Part shown: positions 33,462 to 42,301 of the stretch, in pieces | Position numbering within the stretch: the stretch's first letter is position 1 | Layout: each line of letters starts with the position of its first letter | Assembly: GCF_036231355.1 (NCBI RefSeq) | Contig: NZ_CP109497.1 | Location: 372,001 to 436,000, forward strand | Direction of reading: 5' to 3' | Length of the DNA: 64,000 bases | Source of the DNA: Streptomyces sp. NBC_01431 | Lineage (GTDB): Bacteria; Actinomycetota; Actinomycetes; Streptomycetales; Streptomycetaceae | Made by a program: the position numbers and the translations under genes | The notes under the pieces: model-generated | Seen by the model: the letters and a program-made list of their open reading frames with translations, nothing else | Databases searched by the model: none | Told to the model about the DNA's origin: nothing

Positions 33462-34082
33462 TCACAGGGCTTTGAATGGCAGTCCGCCGTCTTGCGCCTG
33501 TTGCGCTCTGACCACGCCGGTATGCACTTCGTAGTACCAGGCGTGCAGGGAGAGCGTGCCCGCGGTGATGCGCTCCTGGACGCAGGGGTAGCCGTGCAGC
33601 GTCTCCAACTGCGCGACGGCGTGGGCCTGTACGGCTTCCGCGAGGTCGGCGGAGTCCGTCGCCAGCGAGCGGACAGGGGCGTGCGGCGGTACGGCTTCTT
33701 CCAGCCAGCCGCGGACGGCGGGAACGGCGGCCAGGTCCTCGCCGCGGACCACCGCGCCTATCGCGCCGCAGTGGGAGTGGCCGCAGACGATGATGTCGCG
33801 GACGCCGAGGACGCGAACGGCGTACTCGATGGTGGCCGCCTCACCCGTGGGGCGGTCGAGGTCGGGGTAGGCCGGGACGATGTTGCCGGCGGTACGCAGT
33901 TCGAAGAGCTCACCCGGGCGCGCCCCGGTGATCAGGGCCGGTACGACGCGGGAGTCCGAGCAGGTGATGAACAGGACTTCCGGAGACTGCCCGGCCTCAA
34001 GGGCCTGGAACGCCTCCGCATGTTGAGGATCGGCCACGTGCGTGGTCGAGAAGGAGCGCGCATTGTCGATCAGTGACTTCAT
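33462..34082 (-). CDS. Beta-carbonic anhydrase
   Basis: A 206-residue beta-class carbonic anhydrase interconverting CO2 and bicarbonate. Zinc ligands and the catalytic dyad are seen in LFITCSDSRVVPALIT (Cys41, Asp43, Arg45) and VCGHSHCGAIGA (His102, Cys105). Further family blocks are ELRTAGNIVP and TIEYAVRVLGVRDIIV. Length is normal. ATG 34082 follows the strong site AGGAGG. The stop overlaps a possible start of the SulP gene, and the two most likely form one operon supplying or using bicarbonate near the membrane. The leader upstream contains a very AT-rich block. Confidence 0.93.
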   Translation of the reverse strand: MKSLIDNARSFSTTHVADPQHAEAFQALEAGQSPEVLFITCSDSRVVPALITGARPGELFELRTAGNIVPAYPDLDRPTGEAATIEYAVRVLGVRDIIVCGHSHCGAIGAVVRGEDLAAVPAVRGWLEEAVPPHAPVRSLATDSADLAEAVQAHAVAQLETLHGYPCVQERITAGTLSLHAWYYEVHTGVVRAQQAQDGGLPFKAL

Positions 34083-34234
34083 GATGGCCTGCCTCCTGCG
34101 CCTGCGTGGCTTCAGCCGGGGCGCGGTGTGGTCGGGTCGGTCAAGAGCGGTGTGGAGGGGTGCGGCGGCGATCTGTGAGCGCCACGTCTTCGGGGCGTTG
34201 CGCCACACCACTGCGGCTCAGCCGTATTCGCAGC

Positions 34235-34330
34235 CGCAACCAAAACCTTACCAGCACTTTGCCTGTTGATGGTGATAAAACAATTGCAATAATCCATAGA
34301 AATAGGACATTTGATCAATTTTGAAGTCGA
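34235..34330. promoter_or_regulatory. AT-rich leader block upstream of the carbonic anhydrase-SulP operon
   Basis: The segment 34258-34325 is markedly AT-rich (for example GATAAAACAATTGCAATAAT and TTTGATCAATTTTG) within otherwise GC-rich DNA. It lies about 150-240 bases upstream of the anhydrase start and includes the short palindromes CAATTG and TTGATCAA. It is a good candidate for the operon promoter or a nucleoid-protein binding site. Confidence 0.4.
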
Positions 34331-35352
34331 TCCAGAGGGCTGCGGCGCCGTTACGCCATCGCTCAACTAGCCGTTTGTATAAGGGACTTGCGCCTCCAGT
34401 GCCTCATGAGTCACTCCCTGGCCGGATTCACGCCCCACACCACGGGCAAGCCTCGACCTTCACTTGACGGATGATCAAGCTTTACCTTTCATTTACGCGA
34501 AGTCAGGGCCTGTGGAAATGTGAAACAGCCTCTCGACGCAAACATCCTCTCGGCGCAACGCGATTGCAGAGTCGTGGTGATCTCTCGGATGTGCAGGTCG
34601 CGGGGGTATGACGAGGCCGGTCGGATGCGCGGCGGGCCCAACGACGCTCGGTTGCGGAGGTGACCGGCGGAGAAGTGGCGCCCAGCCGCACCTGTCCGCG
34701 CCGCCGTGTCCGACGCCCGCGGGCCCGTGTCGGACGGCGGCGCGCCGGCGCCGAGGTCGGCGGGGGCGCCGCCGGTGGTCAGGTGGGCCGGACTTGGCCG
34801 TCTGCCCCTTCCACGAGCGATTGCCGTTTGGCTCCTCTGACCCCAAGGGCGTCCGGCCAGGGAAGTCCCCACGTGGCGGGTGGTTTCCGGCCGACCGGCG
34901 GGGGTGAACCCGACGACTGTCGGATGGGTTCGCGATCACCGGTGCCCGACTCTGGAGTCATGGCACTGCGCCCACTCCTCAGGAGCTTTCACGTGATCGG
35001 CCACGGCGGCGGGGGCCGATGACAAGCCTTCGTCATGACCTGTGGCATCCGCGTATGACAGCGCGGTCACAGGGCGAGAGGGCGTGGATGCTTTCTCGGT
35101 GTCGCCGAAGGTACCGCCGTTGGTTGGCGGCCTTCGTAGCGGATGCGCCTGGCGGCATCGCCCCGGCTAGGGCGCCGAGAACCGAGGAGGCGTGTCGGCC
35201 TCCACCCCATTTGACCGTGCATCAGATCACCGGGTCCACTGCGCGCGAAAGGTGCGTCTGTGCCGCCTGCGCAGACCACTTGAGCGCTGGCCCCCACCGA
35301 CGTCTGAGCGCTGCCGGTCACCGCATCTTCCCAACCAACAGGAAAATCTTCC
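34331..35352. other. About 1 kb without a recognised gene
   Basis: Only low-complexity Arg/Pro/Gly-rich frames are present on both strands. A small dyad GTCCGAC...GTCGGAC lies near 34708-34735. No family, RNA gene or mobile element was recognised. Confidence 0.4.
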
Positions 35353-35700
35353 ATGACGTGTTTCTTCGACCCCATCCACGGCCCTGGCACAACGACCGTG
35401 GTCTGGTTCCCGTAGTGGGGCGTGTCCCGCCCCGTGCACGCCTGCGGTGCCTGCGCGCAGCGGGTGCAGACCACCCCGGCGCCCTACTACACCCCGCCCC
35501 AGCCGGGATATCCACAAGCTGATTACGCGCAGGCACCGGGCTACCCGCAGCAGGGCTACCCGGCTCAGGAAACGGCTCCCCAGCAGCAGAACGGACGCCG
35601 CTTCGGCACGGGAGCGCTGCTCGGCGCCGGCGCGGCCGGTCTCGTCGGCGGTGCACTCCTGAACGAGGCGATGAGCGACGACGGTACGGATTTCGAGTGA
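35353..35700 (+). pseudogene. Small glycine-zipper protein gene with an in-frame amber codon
   Basis: From ATG 35353 (AGGAAAA seven bases upstream) the frame reads MTCFFDPIHGPGTTTVVWFP, then TAG at 35413-35415, then WGVSRPVHACGACAQRVQTT, PAPYYTPPQPGYPQADYA, Gln/Pro/Tyr repeats (GYPQQGYP), and ends with RFGTGALLGAGAAGLVGGAL and LNEAMSDDGTDFE. Both parts are in one frame and match a family of Streptomyces proteins in which the sequence runs on through W-x-P-Q-W-G, so a CAG to TAG change is the likely cause. The pieces show a C-x-x-C zinc-ribbon-like pair and a glycine-zipper helix. A GTG at 35422 just after the stop could restart translation of the second part. Confidence 0.65.
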
Positions 35701-36075
35701 CCGAACGACGCGGCGTGGGGCCCCACACGGAGGCCGCGCCGCGTGCGGGGCAGCGTGGCCGGGCGGGCATGTTGGATCCACCGGGGGACGACTCGATCCG
35801 ACCGACTTCGTGGACCGTCGGGCGCCGGCTGCGGCTGAAATGGCTTTCGGCTGCGGCTCTTTCTCCAGTGGCGTGCTGAACAAGGCAGGGTGTCGGCCGG
35901 CCAGGATTTCGCGTGCTGTGGCTTCCACACCATTCGTGTAGAGGGCGCGAAGTGGCGGGTGACATCGGCGCGGGCGCTGGACTTGGCCGCGCCGCTCCTG
36001 CACTGATAGCGAGACCGCCCTTCTACGTGCCTTCGGTTGAGTGGGCGCTACCTGTTCCCTTGTGATGGATTCGCC
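35701..36075. other. Gap without a recognised gene
   Basis: No supported frame. The 3' part should hold the promoter of the antiporter gene. Confidence 0.4.
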
Positions 36076-37362
36076 ATGATTTTTGTCCTGATAGTGATTA
36101 CCGCCGCGGTGGCCGGGTGGTCGCTCGTCGCTGGGCGGCTGGAGCGGTGGCACGTGCGGGCGCCCCTTGTGCTGGTGCTGGCGGGCGCCATCACCGGCGT
36201 GTTCACCCAAAGCCACCTCGCTGCCACGATGAACTCCGAGGTCGCCCAGCACGTGGCGGAGGTCATCCTGGCGGTCCTGTTGTTCGTCGACGCCACGGAG
36301 CTGCCGGGCGGACGGCTCTTCGGTCACGACCCCGGCTCGGCCGCGCGGGCGTTGCTGGTGGCCATGCCTCTGAGCTTGCTCATGACAGTCCTGCTGGGAA
36401 TGTGGCTGCTGCCGGGGTTGCCACTCGTGGTGCTGCTGCTGATCGCGTGCATCGTCGTTCCGACGGACTTCGCCCCGGCCGAGACCCTCGTACGCGATCG
36501 ACGCATCCCCGAGAAGGTGCGCAGCGTCCTCAACGTCGAGAGCGGCTACAACGACGGGATCATCTCGCCGCTCTTCCTGTTCGCGCTGATCCTGGCCGGG
36601 TCAACGTCCCAGCCGCGCACCCCTATGGAGGCGCTGGGCACCGCTGGGCCGTTCGCGGTGAAGGCGCTCGTGGTCGGCGGCGTGGTGGGGGCGCTGGTCG
36701 CGTGGCTCATGAACCTGGCCGACCGCGCGGACTGGACGACCGGGCAGTCCCGGCGGGCGCTCGTGCTGATCACACCGCTGTTCGCCTACACCTCGACGGT
36801 GGCGGTGGACGGGAACGGCTTCGTGGCCGCGTTCGTGTGCGGGATCGCCTTCCGGTACGTTCGGCAGGCACCGGCCCGACGGCATGGCGCTCCGGCTCCG
36901 GCCGCCTCCGACTTCCAGCTCATCGAGGACACCAACTCGATGTTGACCATGGTCATGTGGTTCTTCTTCGGAAACGCCGTGGTGCTCGCCCTGAGCGAGG
37001 GCATCGGATGGGGCACGCTGGTGCTCTGTGTCGCCGCACTCACCGTCGTGCGGATCCTGCCGATCCTGTTCGCCTTCCTTGGCTCCCGGTTCAGCTGGCG
37101 CGAAAGGCTCATGGTCGGCGCGCTCGGTCCGCGGGGCACGACCTCCATCGTGTTCGGCCTCCTGGCCTTCAACGCTCTACCGCTCGGGCCGTACGCCGAC
37201 ACCGCCCTCGACGCCATGACGCTTGCCGTGCTCGGCAGCGTCCTGCTTCACGGAGGCGGCTCAAGGGGTATCACGCGGCTCCTGGCGGCAGAACCGACTC
37301 CCGCACCACCGCGCCCTGCACTGCCGGGCACGACTGAATCGGCGCGGCCCACCACAGGCTGA
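36076..37362 (+). CDS. CPA1-type sodium/proton antiporter-like protein
   Basis: A 428-residue membrane protein with about twelve helices of the monovalent cation:proton antiporter-1 fold. Recognisable blocks are VRAPLVLVLAGAITGVF, VAEVILAVLLFVDATELPGG, LLIACIVVPTDFAPAETLVR (the P-T-D of the antiporter core), VRSVLNVESGYNDGIISPLF (the E-S-x-x-N-D motif) and LGPRGTTSIVFGLLAFNAL (the G-x-R-G motif). In CPA1 proteins these acidic residues bind Na+ or K+ and H+. The ATG at 36076 starts immediately with a hydrophobic helix as usual. The gene stands alone and would serve pH or salt balance at the membrane. Confidence 0.88.
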   Translation: MIFVLIVITAAVAGWSLVAGRLERWHVRAPLVLVLAGAITGVFTQSHLAATMNSEVAQHVAEVILAVLLFVDATELPGGRLFGHDPGSAARALLVAMPLSLLMTVLLGMWLLPGLPLVVLLLIACIVVPTDFAPAETLVRDRRIPEKVRSVLNVESGYNDGIISPLFLFALILAGSTSQPRTPMEALGTAGPFAVKALVVGGVVGALVAWLMNLADRADWTTGQSRRALVLITPLFAYTSTVAVDGNGFVAAFVCGIAFRYVRQAPARRHGAPAPAASDFQLIEDTNSMLTMVMWFFFGNAVVLALSEGIGWGTLVLCVAALTVVRILPILFAFLGSRFSWRERLMVGALGPRGTTSIVFGLLAFNALPLGPYADTALDAMTLAVLGSVLLHGGGSRGITRLLAAEPTPAPPRPALPGTTESARPTTG

Positions 37363-37801
37363 CGAACAACGGCGTCTCCAGCCGCAGTTGGGGCTTCGCC
37401 GAGCGGCATCGACTGCTCGGGAGACGGCTTCCCCGGCGCCTCGTGGACCTTCACGGGGCACTGACGCCCCACTCGCATGACGAGCGGCCGCGGCGGTGCG
37501 CTCCATGCGACCCGCTGCGGCCGCTCGCGTCGCGTTCGGCAACGTCTCCGGGCCGGAGGAGCCTGCCACAGCCCGGCGGGAGGAGCAGCCTCACAGGGGG
37601 CTGCGGGCCCCGCCGGGTGGCGGGGTATCCGCGGCCACGTGGCGGGGTGTGGCCGGACACCTGCCGGATACCGGCTGATCGGGCGGTTGGCGAGGGTGGA
37701 GACATCAGCCAGTCCGCTTCGGCCCAGCCGAAACGCGGTGCTGGTCCTGTCCGACGTGTACACCGCACCCAAGGCGTACTCGATCACGCAAGGAGACCGC
37801 G
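37363..37801. other. Gap with a terminator-like hairpin
   Basis: No supported gene. A hairpin lies at 37481-37527; the promoter of the small secreted peptide is expected near 37700-37780. Confidence 0.4.
37481..37527. terminator. Hairpin downstream of the antiporter gene
   Basis: CGAGCGGCCGC at 37481-37491 pairs with GCGGCCGCTCG at 37517-37527 around a 25-base loop. It is about 120 bases after the antiporter stop. Confidence 0.5.
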
Positions 37802-37978
37802 ATGTTGACGACCGTCCGCCGCACCCTGTTCGCCGGGGCCCTGGCCGCCGCGCTGGCCGTCCTCGTCACGGTCGTCGCGCTCGGCGCCCCCGCCGACGCG
37901 GCCGGGCAGGGGCAGGGCCGTCTCGCCCTGATCCACGATGTGCTTCACGGCCACGGGATCGGCCTGCCTGACAAGTGA
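37802..37978 (+). CDS. Small exported peptide
   Basis: A 58-residue frame not overlapping any other supported gene. MLTTVRRTLFAGALAAALAV starts a signal peptide that continues LVTVVALGAPADAA with cleavage after ADA near residue 33. The mature peptide is about 25 residues (AGQGQGRLALIHDVLHGHG, IGLPDK) with two or three histidines. AAGGAGA lies seven bases before ATG 37802, an excellent ribosome binding site, which is the main reason for the call. The TerD-family gene follows about 130 bases downstream. No homologue was recognised. Confidence 0.6.
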   Translation: MLTTVRRTLFAGALAAALAVLVTVVALGAPADAAGQGQGRLALIHDVLHGHGIGLPDK

Positions 37979-38107
37979 GAGGCACCGACCCCTCCCAGCC
38001 TCCGCCACCGCACCGCTCGGGCGGAAGTGCCCTCCGCGCGCGGGCGGTGGGCCCCCGGGCGCCTTGGCCGGGCGCCGTCCACCCCGAACCGAAGCAAGGA
38101 ACCAGCC

Positions 38108-38691
38108 GTGACCGTGAACCTCACCAGGGGCAGCAGATCAGCCTGACCAAGACCGATGGGCGACCCCTCGCCCTGGTCCGCATGGGACTGGGCTGGCAGG
38201 CCACCCCGCGGAACGGCCTTCTCGGCCGGTTCATGCCGCCACGCGACATCGACCTCGATGCGTCGGCGGTGCTGTTCAGCGGCGCCCACTTCATCGACGT
38301 CGTCTACTTCAACCACCTGGTCAGTGACGACGGTGCGGTTGAACACTCCGGCGACAACCGCACCGGCGGCACTGGCGCGGGCCGCGACGGCGAGTTCATC
38401 CGCGTGAACCTGCCCCGGGTCTCGGCCCACGTGGACCAGATCGTGTTCGTCGTCAACTCGTTCAGCGGCGAGACCTTCGAAGCGATCGAGAACGCGCATT
38501 GCAGGCTCGTCGATGACACCACTGGACAGGAGCCGGCCCGGTACACGCTCGCCGAGGGTGGCCCACACTCCGCGCAGATCATGGCCAAGGTCGTCCGCAG
38601 GGGCGCCGAGTGGCACATGGTCGCCATCGGCCAGGCCGAGTCCGGCCAGACCTTCCAGGACCTGCTCCCTGCCGTGGCCCGCCATCTGTGA
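38108..38691 (+). pseudogene. TerD-family protein gene with a frameshift near its start
   Basis: The body encodes a TerD/CABP-type protein: GQQISLTKTDGRPLALVRMG, LGWQATPRNGLLGR, RDIDLDASAVLFSG, VVYFNHLVSDDGAVEHSGDN, FIRVNLPRVSAHVDQIVFVV and GEWHMVAIGQAE-like end (GAEWHMVAIGQAESGQTFQD). The D-L-D-x-S and S-D-D-G-A-x-x-H-S-G-D-N blocks are the calcium-binding motifs. TerD proteins act in tellurite resistance and stress and developmental calcium signalling. The natural start is GTG 38108 (TVNLT(K)GQQI), with AAGGA upstream, but at about 38126 one base is missing (ACCAGGGGC where ACCAAGGGGC is expected), giving an early stop at 38144. Either a true mutation or a sequencing error. The body stays open from an upstream frame start at 37975. 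Confidence 0.8.
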
Positions 38692-39253
38692 CGGCCCCGG
38701 GCCACCCCAGCGGCCGCCCGGCCCGCGCCCGCACACCGCGACCCCACCGCCGTCCGCCGCCTCGGCCGGCCCATCCCACGACCCACGCTCGCGCCCCGGG
38801 CGGAGCCATGGCGTAAACCGAGACTGCCACCGGGCCTGTGTCTCCCGGCGGCTGCGCACCATCGCAGATCAGCCCCGCCGGTGCGCCCCGGAGCTTCCCG
38901 CCTCCTTCGAGCGGCCGGAGGAATTCGAAGAGTTCGTTCGTGTGCGGCGGGCCGCACCTGGCCCTCGGCCGTGAAGCTGGGGGCGGCGGGCGCACTGCTC
39001 GGAGTGATCGTGGTCGTTGCCAACGCGCCCATCAAGTAGCCGTCCCGAGGCCTCCGTTGACGGCTCAACGGGCCGGAGACCGGCCCGTCGGCGCGGTGGC
39101 CCCGCCGCTCGGCGAAGCGATCGCGAGGCGGGAGGCGATGAGATGGAGAAGGCCCACAGGCAGGCCCCGAACCACGACCGGCCTGATACCGGGCGGCCTT
39201 CGGGCCCCGGGACCGGGCCGGCAGACCGACAGAGCGCAAGAGAGAGACATTCA
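38692..39253. other. Gap upstream of the ABC exporter
   Basis: No supported gene. A 22-residue frame from GTG 38971 (KLGAAGALLGVIVVVANAPI) is a possible hydrophobic mini-peptide but has no clear ribosome binding site. Confidence 0.35.
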
Positions 39254-41035
39254 GTGAATACCGCATCCGACCCGTCGACGACGGGTGCTGAGCCCCTGTC
39301 GGCGCGTGAGACGTTCAAGGCGCTGTACGCGTATGCCCGGCCGCACCGGTGGGTCATCGCGCTCGGTCTGCTGTGCGCGCTGATCGGAGCCGCGGGCGGG
39401 CTGCTCCAGCCGCTGGCCACGAAGGCGCTGGTCGACAGGCTCCAATCAGGGCAGACCATCGCCACGATCCTGCTGTCCCTCACCGCGCTGCTGCTGGTGG
39501 GCATGGTGTCCGAGGCGCTCGGTACCTACGTGCTCGAACGGACGGCGCATTCGGTCGTGTTGTCCGCCCGGCGCTCCCTCATCGGACGGCTGCTGCGGCT
39601 GCGGCTCACGGAGGTGGAGCGGATTCCGCCGGGCGATCTGATGTCCCGGGTCACCTCCGACACGACGCTGTTGCGCGCGGTCACCACGCGGGCGATCGTC
39701 TCGGGAGCCACGGGCGCGGTGGCGTTCGTTGCGGCGATCGTGATGATGGCGGTGCTCGATGCCGTGCTGCTGGGGGTGACGTTCGGCGTGCTGCTGCTGG
39801 TCGGCATGGGCGTCGCCCTGGTCATGCCCAAGATCTCGCAGGCCACCGAGCGTTCACAGGAGGCGGTCGGGGAGCTCTCCAGCGGCCTTGAGCGGGCCTT
39901 CGGGGCGTTCCGTACAGTCAAGGCCTCCGGTGCCGAGGAGCGGGAGATCGCTCGCATGCAGGCAGCGGCGCAGCGGGCCTGGCAGCACGGCGTGGAGAGC
40001 GCGAAGTGGGAAGCGGTGGCGTCGTCGGCGCACGAGATCGGCCTGCAACTGGCGTTCCTCGCCGTGCTCGGGGTCGGCGGGGCGCGGGTGGCGTCCGGGG
40101 ACATACCCGTGTCCACCCTCATCGCCTTCCTGCTCTACCTCTTCTACCTGATGGAGCCGGTGTACAAGCTGGTCGACGCGGCGACCGAGTACCAGGAGGG
40201 GGCGGCCGCGATCTCCCGGATCACGCAGGCCGATCGTCTGTCGGCCGAGCCGCCCGCACAGCAGCGGGCCGCCACCCCGGCAGCGGTGTCCCGCCCGGCG
40301 TCGGTCCGCTTCGAGGACGTCTCCTTCCGCTACCGTCCCGACCTCGCGCCCGTCCATCACGAGGTGAGCTTCGAGGTGCCGGGGGGCGGGATGACGGCCT
40401 TCGTCGGCCCCTCGGGCGCGGGCAAGTCGACGGTCTTCGCGCTCATCGAGCGGTTCTACGAGGCGACCGGCGGCCGAGTCCTGGTCGACGGCGAGGACGT
40501 ACGCGACTGGTCCCTGCCCGAACTGCGCTCCGCCATCGGCTATGTGGAGCAGGAAGCCCCCGTACTGGCCGGCACGCTCCGCGAGAACCTGATCTTCGCA
40601 GCGCCTGGCGCGAGCGATGACGACATCCGCGAGGCCCTGACCCGGGCGAAGCTCGACAGCCTCGTCGAGCGCCTCCCCGATGGACTGGAGACCCTGGTCG
40701 GACACCGCGGTTCCAAGCTGTCGGGCGGTGAGCGCCAGCGCGTCGCCATCGCCCGCGCCCTGTTGCGGAGGCCCCGGCTGTTGCTCCTGGACGAGGCGAC
40801 GTCGCAGCTGGATGCGGTCAACGAGCTGGCCCTGCGGGACGTCATCGCCGAGGTGGCACGCGAGACCACCGTGCTGGTGGTCGCCCACCGCCTGTCGACG
40901 GTGGTCAACGCGGCCCGGATCATCGTGATGGAGGCCGGACGGGTACGGTCCGTGGGCACCCATGAGGACCTGGTGGCCCAGGACGGTCTGTACGCACAGC
41001 TGGCGGCCACTCAGCTCCTGGCCCCCGCGCAGTGA
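39254..41035 (+). CDS. ABC transporter, fused permease and ATPase (exporter type)
   Basis: A 593-residue half-transporter that would dimerise. The membrane domain (about residues 25-310) has six helices, with TLLRAVTTRAIVSGATG and LTEVERIPPGDLMSRVTSDT as typical coupling regions. The ATPase domain (about 350-590) shows Walker A FVGPSGAGKSTVFALIE, Q-loop GYVEQEAPVLAGTLRENL, the signature LSGGERQRVAIARAL, Walker B RLLLLDEATSQLD and the switch histidine VVAHRLSTV. It is similar to multidrug or lipid exporters. GTG 39254 with AGAGAGA upstream was chosen; ATG 39143 with GGAGGCGATGAG upstream is a real alternative that adds 37 residues. The convergent two-component system at 41183-42969 may control it. 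Confidence 0.9.
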   Translation: MNTASDPSTTGAEPLSARETFKALYAYARPHRWVIALGLLCALIGAAGGLLQPLATKALVDRLQSGQTIATILLSLTALLLVGMVSEALGTYVLERTAHSVVLSARRSLIGRLLRLRLTEVERIPPGDLMSRVTSDTTLLRAVTTRAIVSGATGAVAFVAAIVMMAVLDAVLLGVTFGVLLLVGMGVALVMPKISQATERSQEAVGELSSGLERAFGAFRTVKASGAEEREIARMQAAAQRAWQHGVESAKWEAVASSAHEIGLQLAFLAVLGVGGARVASGDIPVSTLIAFLLYLFYLMEPVYKLVDAATEYQEGAAAISRITQADRLSAEPPAQQRAATPAAVSRPASVRFEDVSFRYRPDLAPVHHEVSFEVPGGGMTAFVGPSGAGKSTVFALIERFYEATGGRVLVDGEDVRDWSLPELRSAIGYVEQEAPVLAGTLRENLIFAAPGASDDDIREALTRAKLDSLVERLPDGLETLVGHRGSKLSGGERQRVAIARALLRRPRLLLLDEATSQLDAVNELALRDVIAEVARETTVLVVAHRLSTVVNAARIIVMEAGRVRSVGTHEDLVAQDGLYAQLAATQLLAPAQ

Positions 41036-41182
41036 CCTGCGGGTCATCCGGTCGTCTGCTCTGCCGCCGCGTCGGTTCTGCAGAGGCGGCTCGCCACGGT
41101 GCGGATGGCGCCGCAGTACACCATCTGCCCCGACAGGCGGCAGGGACAACACGTCCCGCCGGGCAGCCGGGACCGCGGCGGT

Positions 41183-42301
41183 TCAGTCCGTGGTGAGTGG
41201 GATCCGTAGCCGCACCCGGTAGCCGCCCTCCAAGGTAGGGCCCGCCTCCAGGCTGCCGTGCAGGATCTCGGCCCGCTCCCGCAGTCCCACCAGTCCCTGC
41301 TGCGAACCGGGGAGGGGCAGGACGGGACGCGTGGGCGGGGTATTGGTGACGGTCACGCCGACGTCCTCGCCGTCCTGCCACAGCTCGACCGTGGCTGTGG
41401 CGCCGGGGGCGTGCTTGCGCACGTTGGTCAGCGCCTCCTGGACCGTACGGTAGAGGGTCCGTTGGGCGGGGGTGCCCACGGTGGCCGGAAGCTCACCCGT
41501 CAGATGTGCCTGGGTACCGCTCGACGCCACGAGTTTGTGCAGGTCGGCCAGGGTGGGCTGGGGAGTCAGCTCGGTGGCACGGCCGCCGGAGGCGCGCAGC
41601 AGTGTGACCATGGTGCGCAGTTCATCGAGCGTGGTGACGCACAGCGAACGGATCGTGCGGGCGGCCTCCTTGGTTTCCGCGTCCTTCGCGGCGACTTGCA
41701 GGGCTCCGGCCTGCACCGCTATCAGACTGACCTGGTGGGACACCACGTCGTGCATCTCGCGCGCCAGCTGGGCGCGTTCGTGGGCGAGCACCGCCTGGGC
41801 ATGCAGGGCCCGCTCGTGCTCCTTGGCATCCTCCACCTCGACAAGACGCCGCGCCAAGTCCCTCTGGGACTGGACGAGTTGACCGAAGAGCACCGGAGCG
41901 GCAGCGGTCGCCAAGCTGTACGCGAACGCGACGAAAGTCATGGGCTGAACAATTCCCTGACCATCGTCATAGGGCCCCGCGATACTCCCCACGACGGCGG
42001 ACGCGGCGACGCACGCTGCCAGAAGACGCCGGTCGCGGGAGCGTTCGGCCAGGCTGAACAGTGCCACGAGCGGAGCGACGGCGACTTCCTGGAGGAGCGT
42101 GGCCGGCAGGGAGAGCACGAAGACGGTGAACGGGAACCTGCGCCGGAAGGCCAGCGCGGCGCAGCCGAGCGCGGCCAGAGCGAGGCTGAGCTGCGACGCG
42201 TCCCACAGATTCAGCAACATGTCCATGGTCGCCACCGCCACCACGGCGAGATCGACGACCGGGGCGGGCACACGCTTCCACAGGGTGCGCGCGCTGGTCA
42301 C
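41183..42301 (-). CDS. Sensor histidine kinase
   Basis: A 372-residue membrane histidine kinase of the HisKA_3 (NarL-partner) type. Four or five N-terminal helices (about residues 15-140) form the sensor. The phosphoacceptor is His184 in QLAREMHDVVSHQVSLIAVQ. The ATP-binding domain shows the N box VQEALTNVRKHAPGATA, the G1-like VGVTVTNTPPTRP and the G2 region GLVGLRERAEILHGSLEAGP. It autophosphorylates and passes phosphate to the response regulator encoded just upstream, whose stop overlaps this start by four bases (ATGA type). The signal is unknown; an ABC exporter gene converges on it from the other side. Confidence 0.92.
   Translation of the reverse strand: MTSARTLWKRVPAPVVDLAVVAVATMDMLLNLWDASQLSLALAALGCAALAFRRRFPFTVFVLSLPATLLQEVAVAPLVALFSLAERSRDRRLLAACVAASAVVGSIAGPYDDGQGIVQPMTFVAFAYSLATAAAPVLFGQLVQSQRDLARRLVEVEDAKEHERALHAQAVLAHERAQLAREMHDVVSHQVSLIAVQAGALQVAAKDAETKEAARTIRSLCVTTLDELRTMVTLLRASGGRATELTPQPTLADLHKLVASSGTQAHLTGELPATVGTPAQRTLYRTVQEALTNVRKHAPGATATVELWQDGEDVGVTVTNTPPTRPVLPLPGSQQGLVGLRERAEILHGSLEAGPTLEGGYRVRLRIPLTTD

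Noticed and set aside
34489..34939. Minus-strand frame upstream of the amber-containing gene
   Set aside because: Arg/Pro-rich with no domain, start signal or conservation cue; treated as non-coding.
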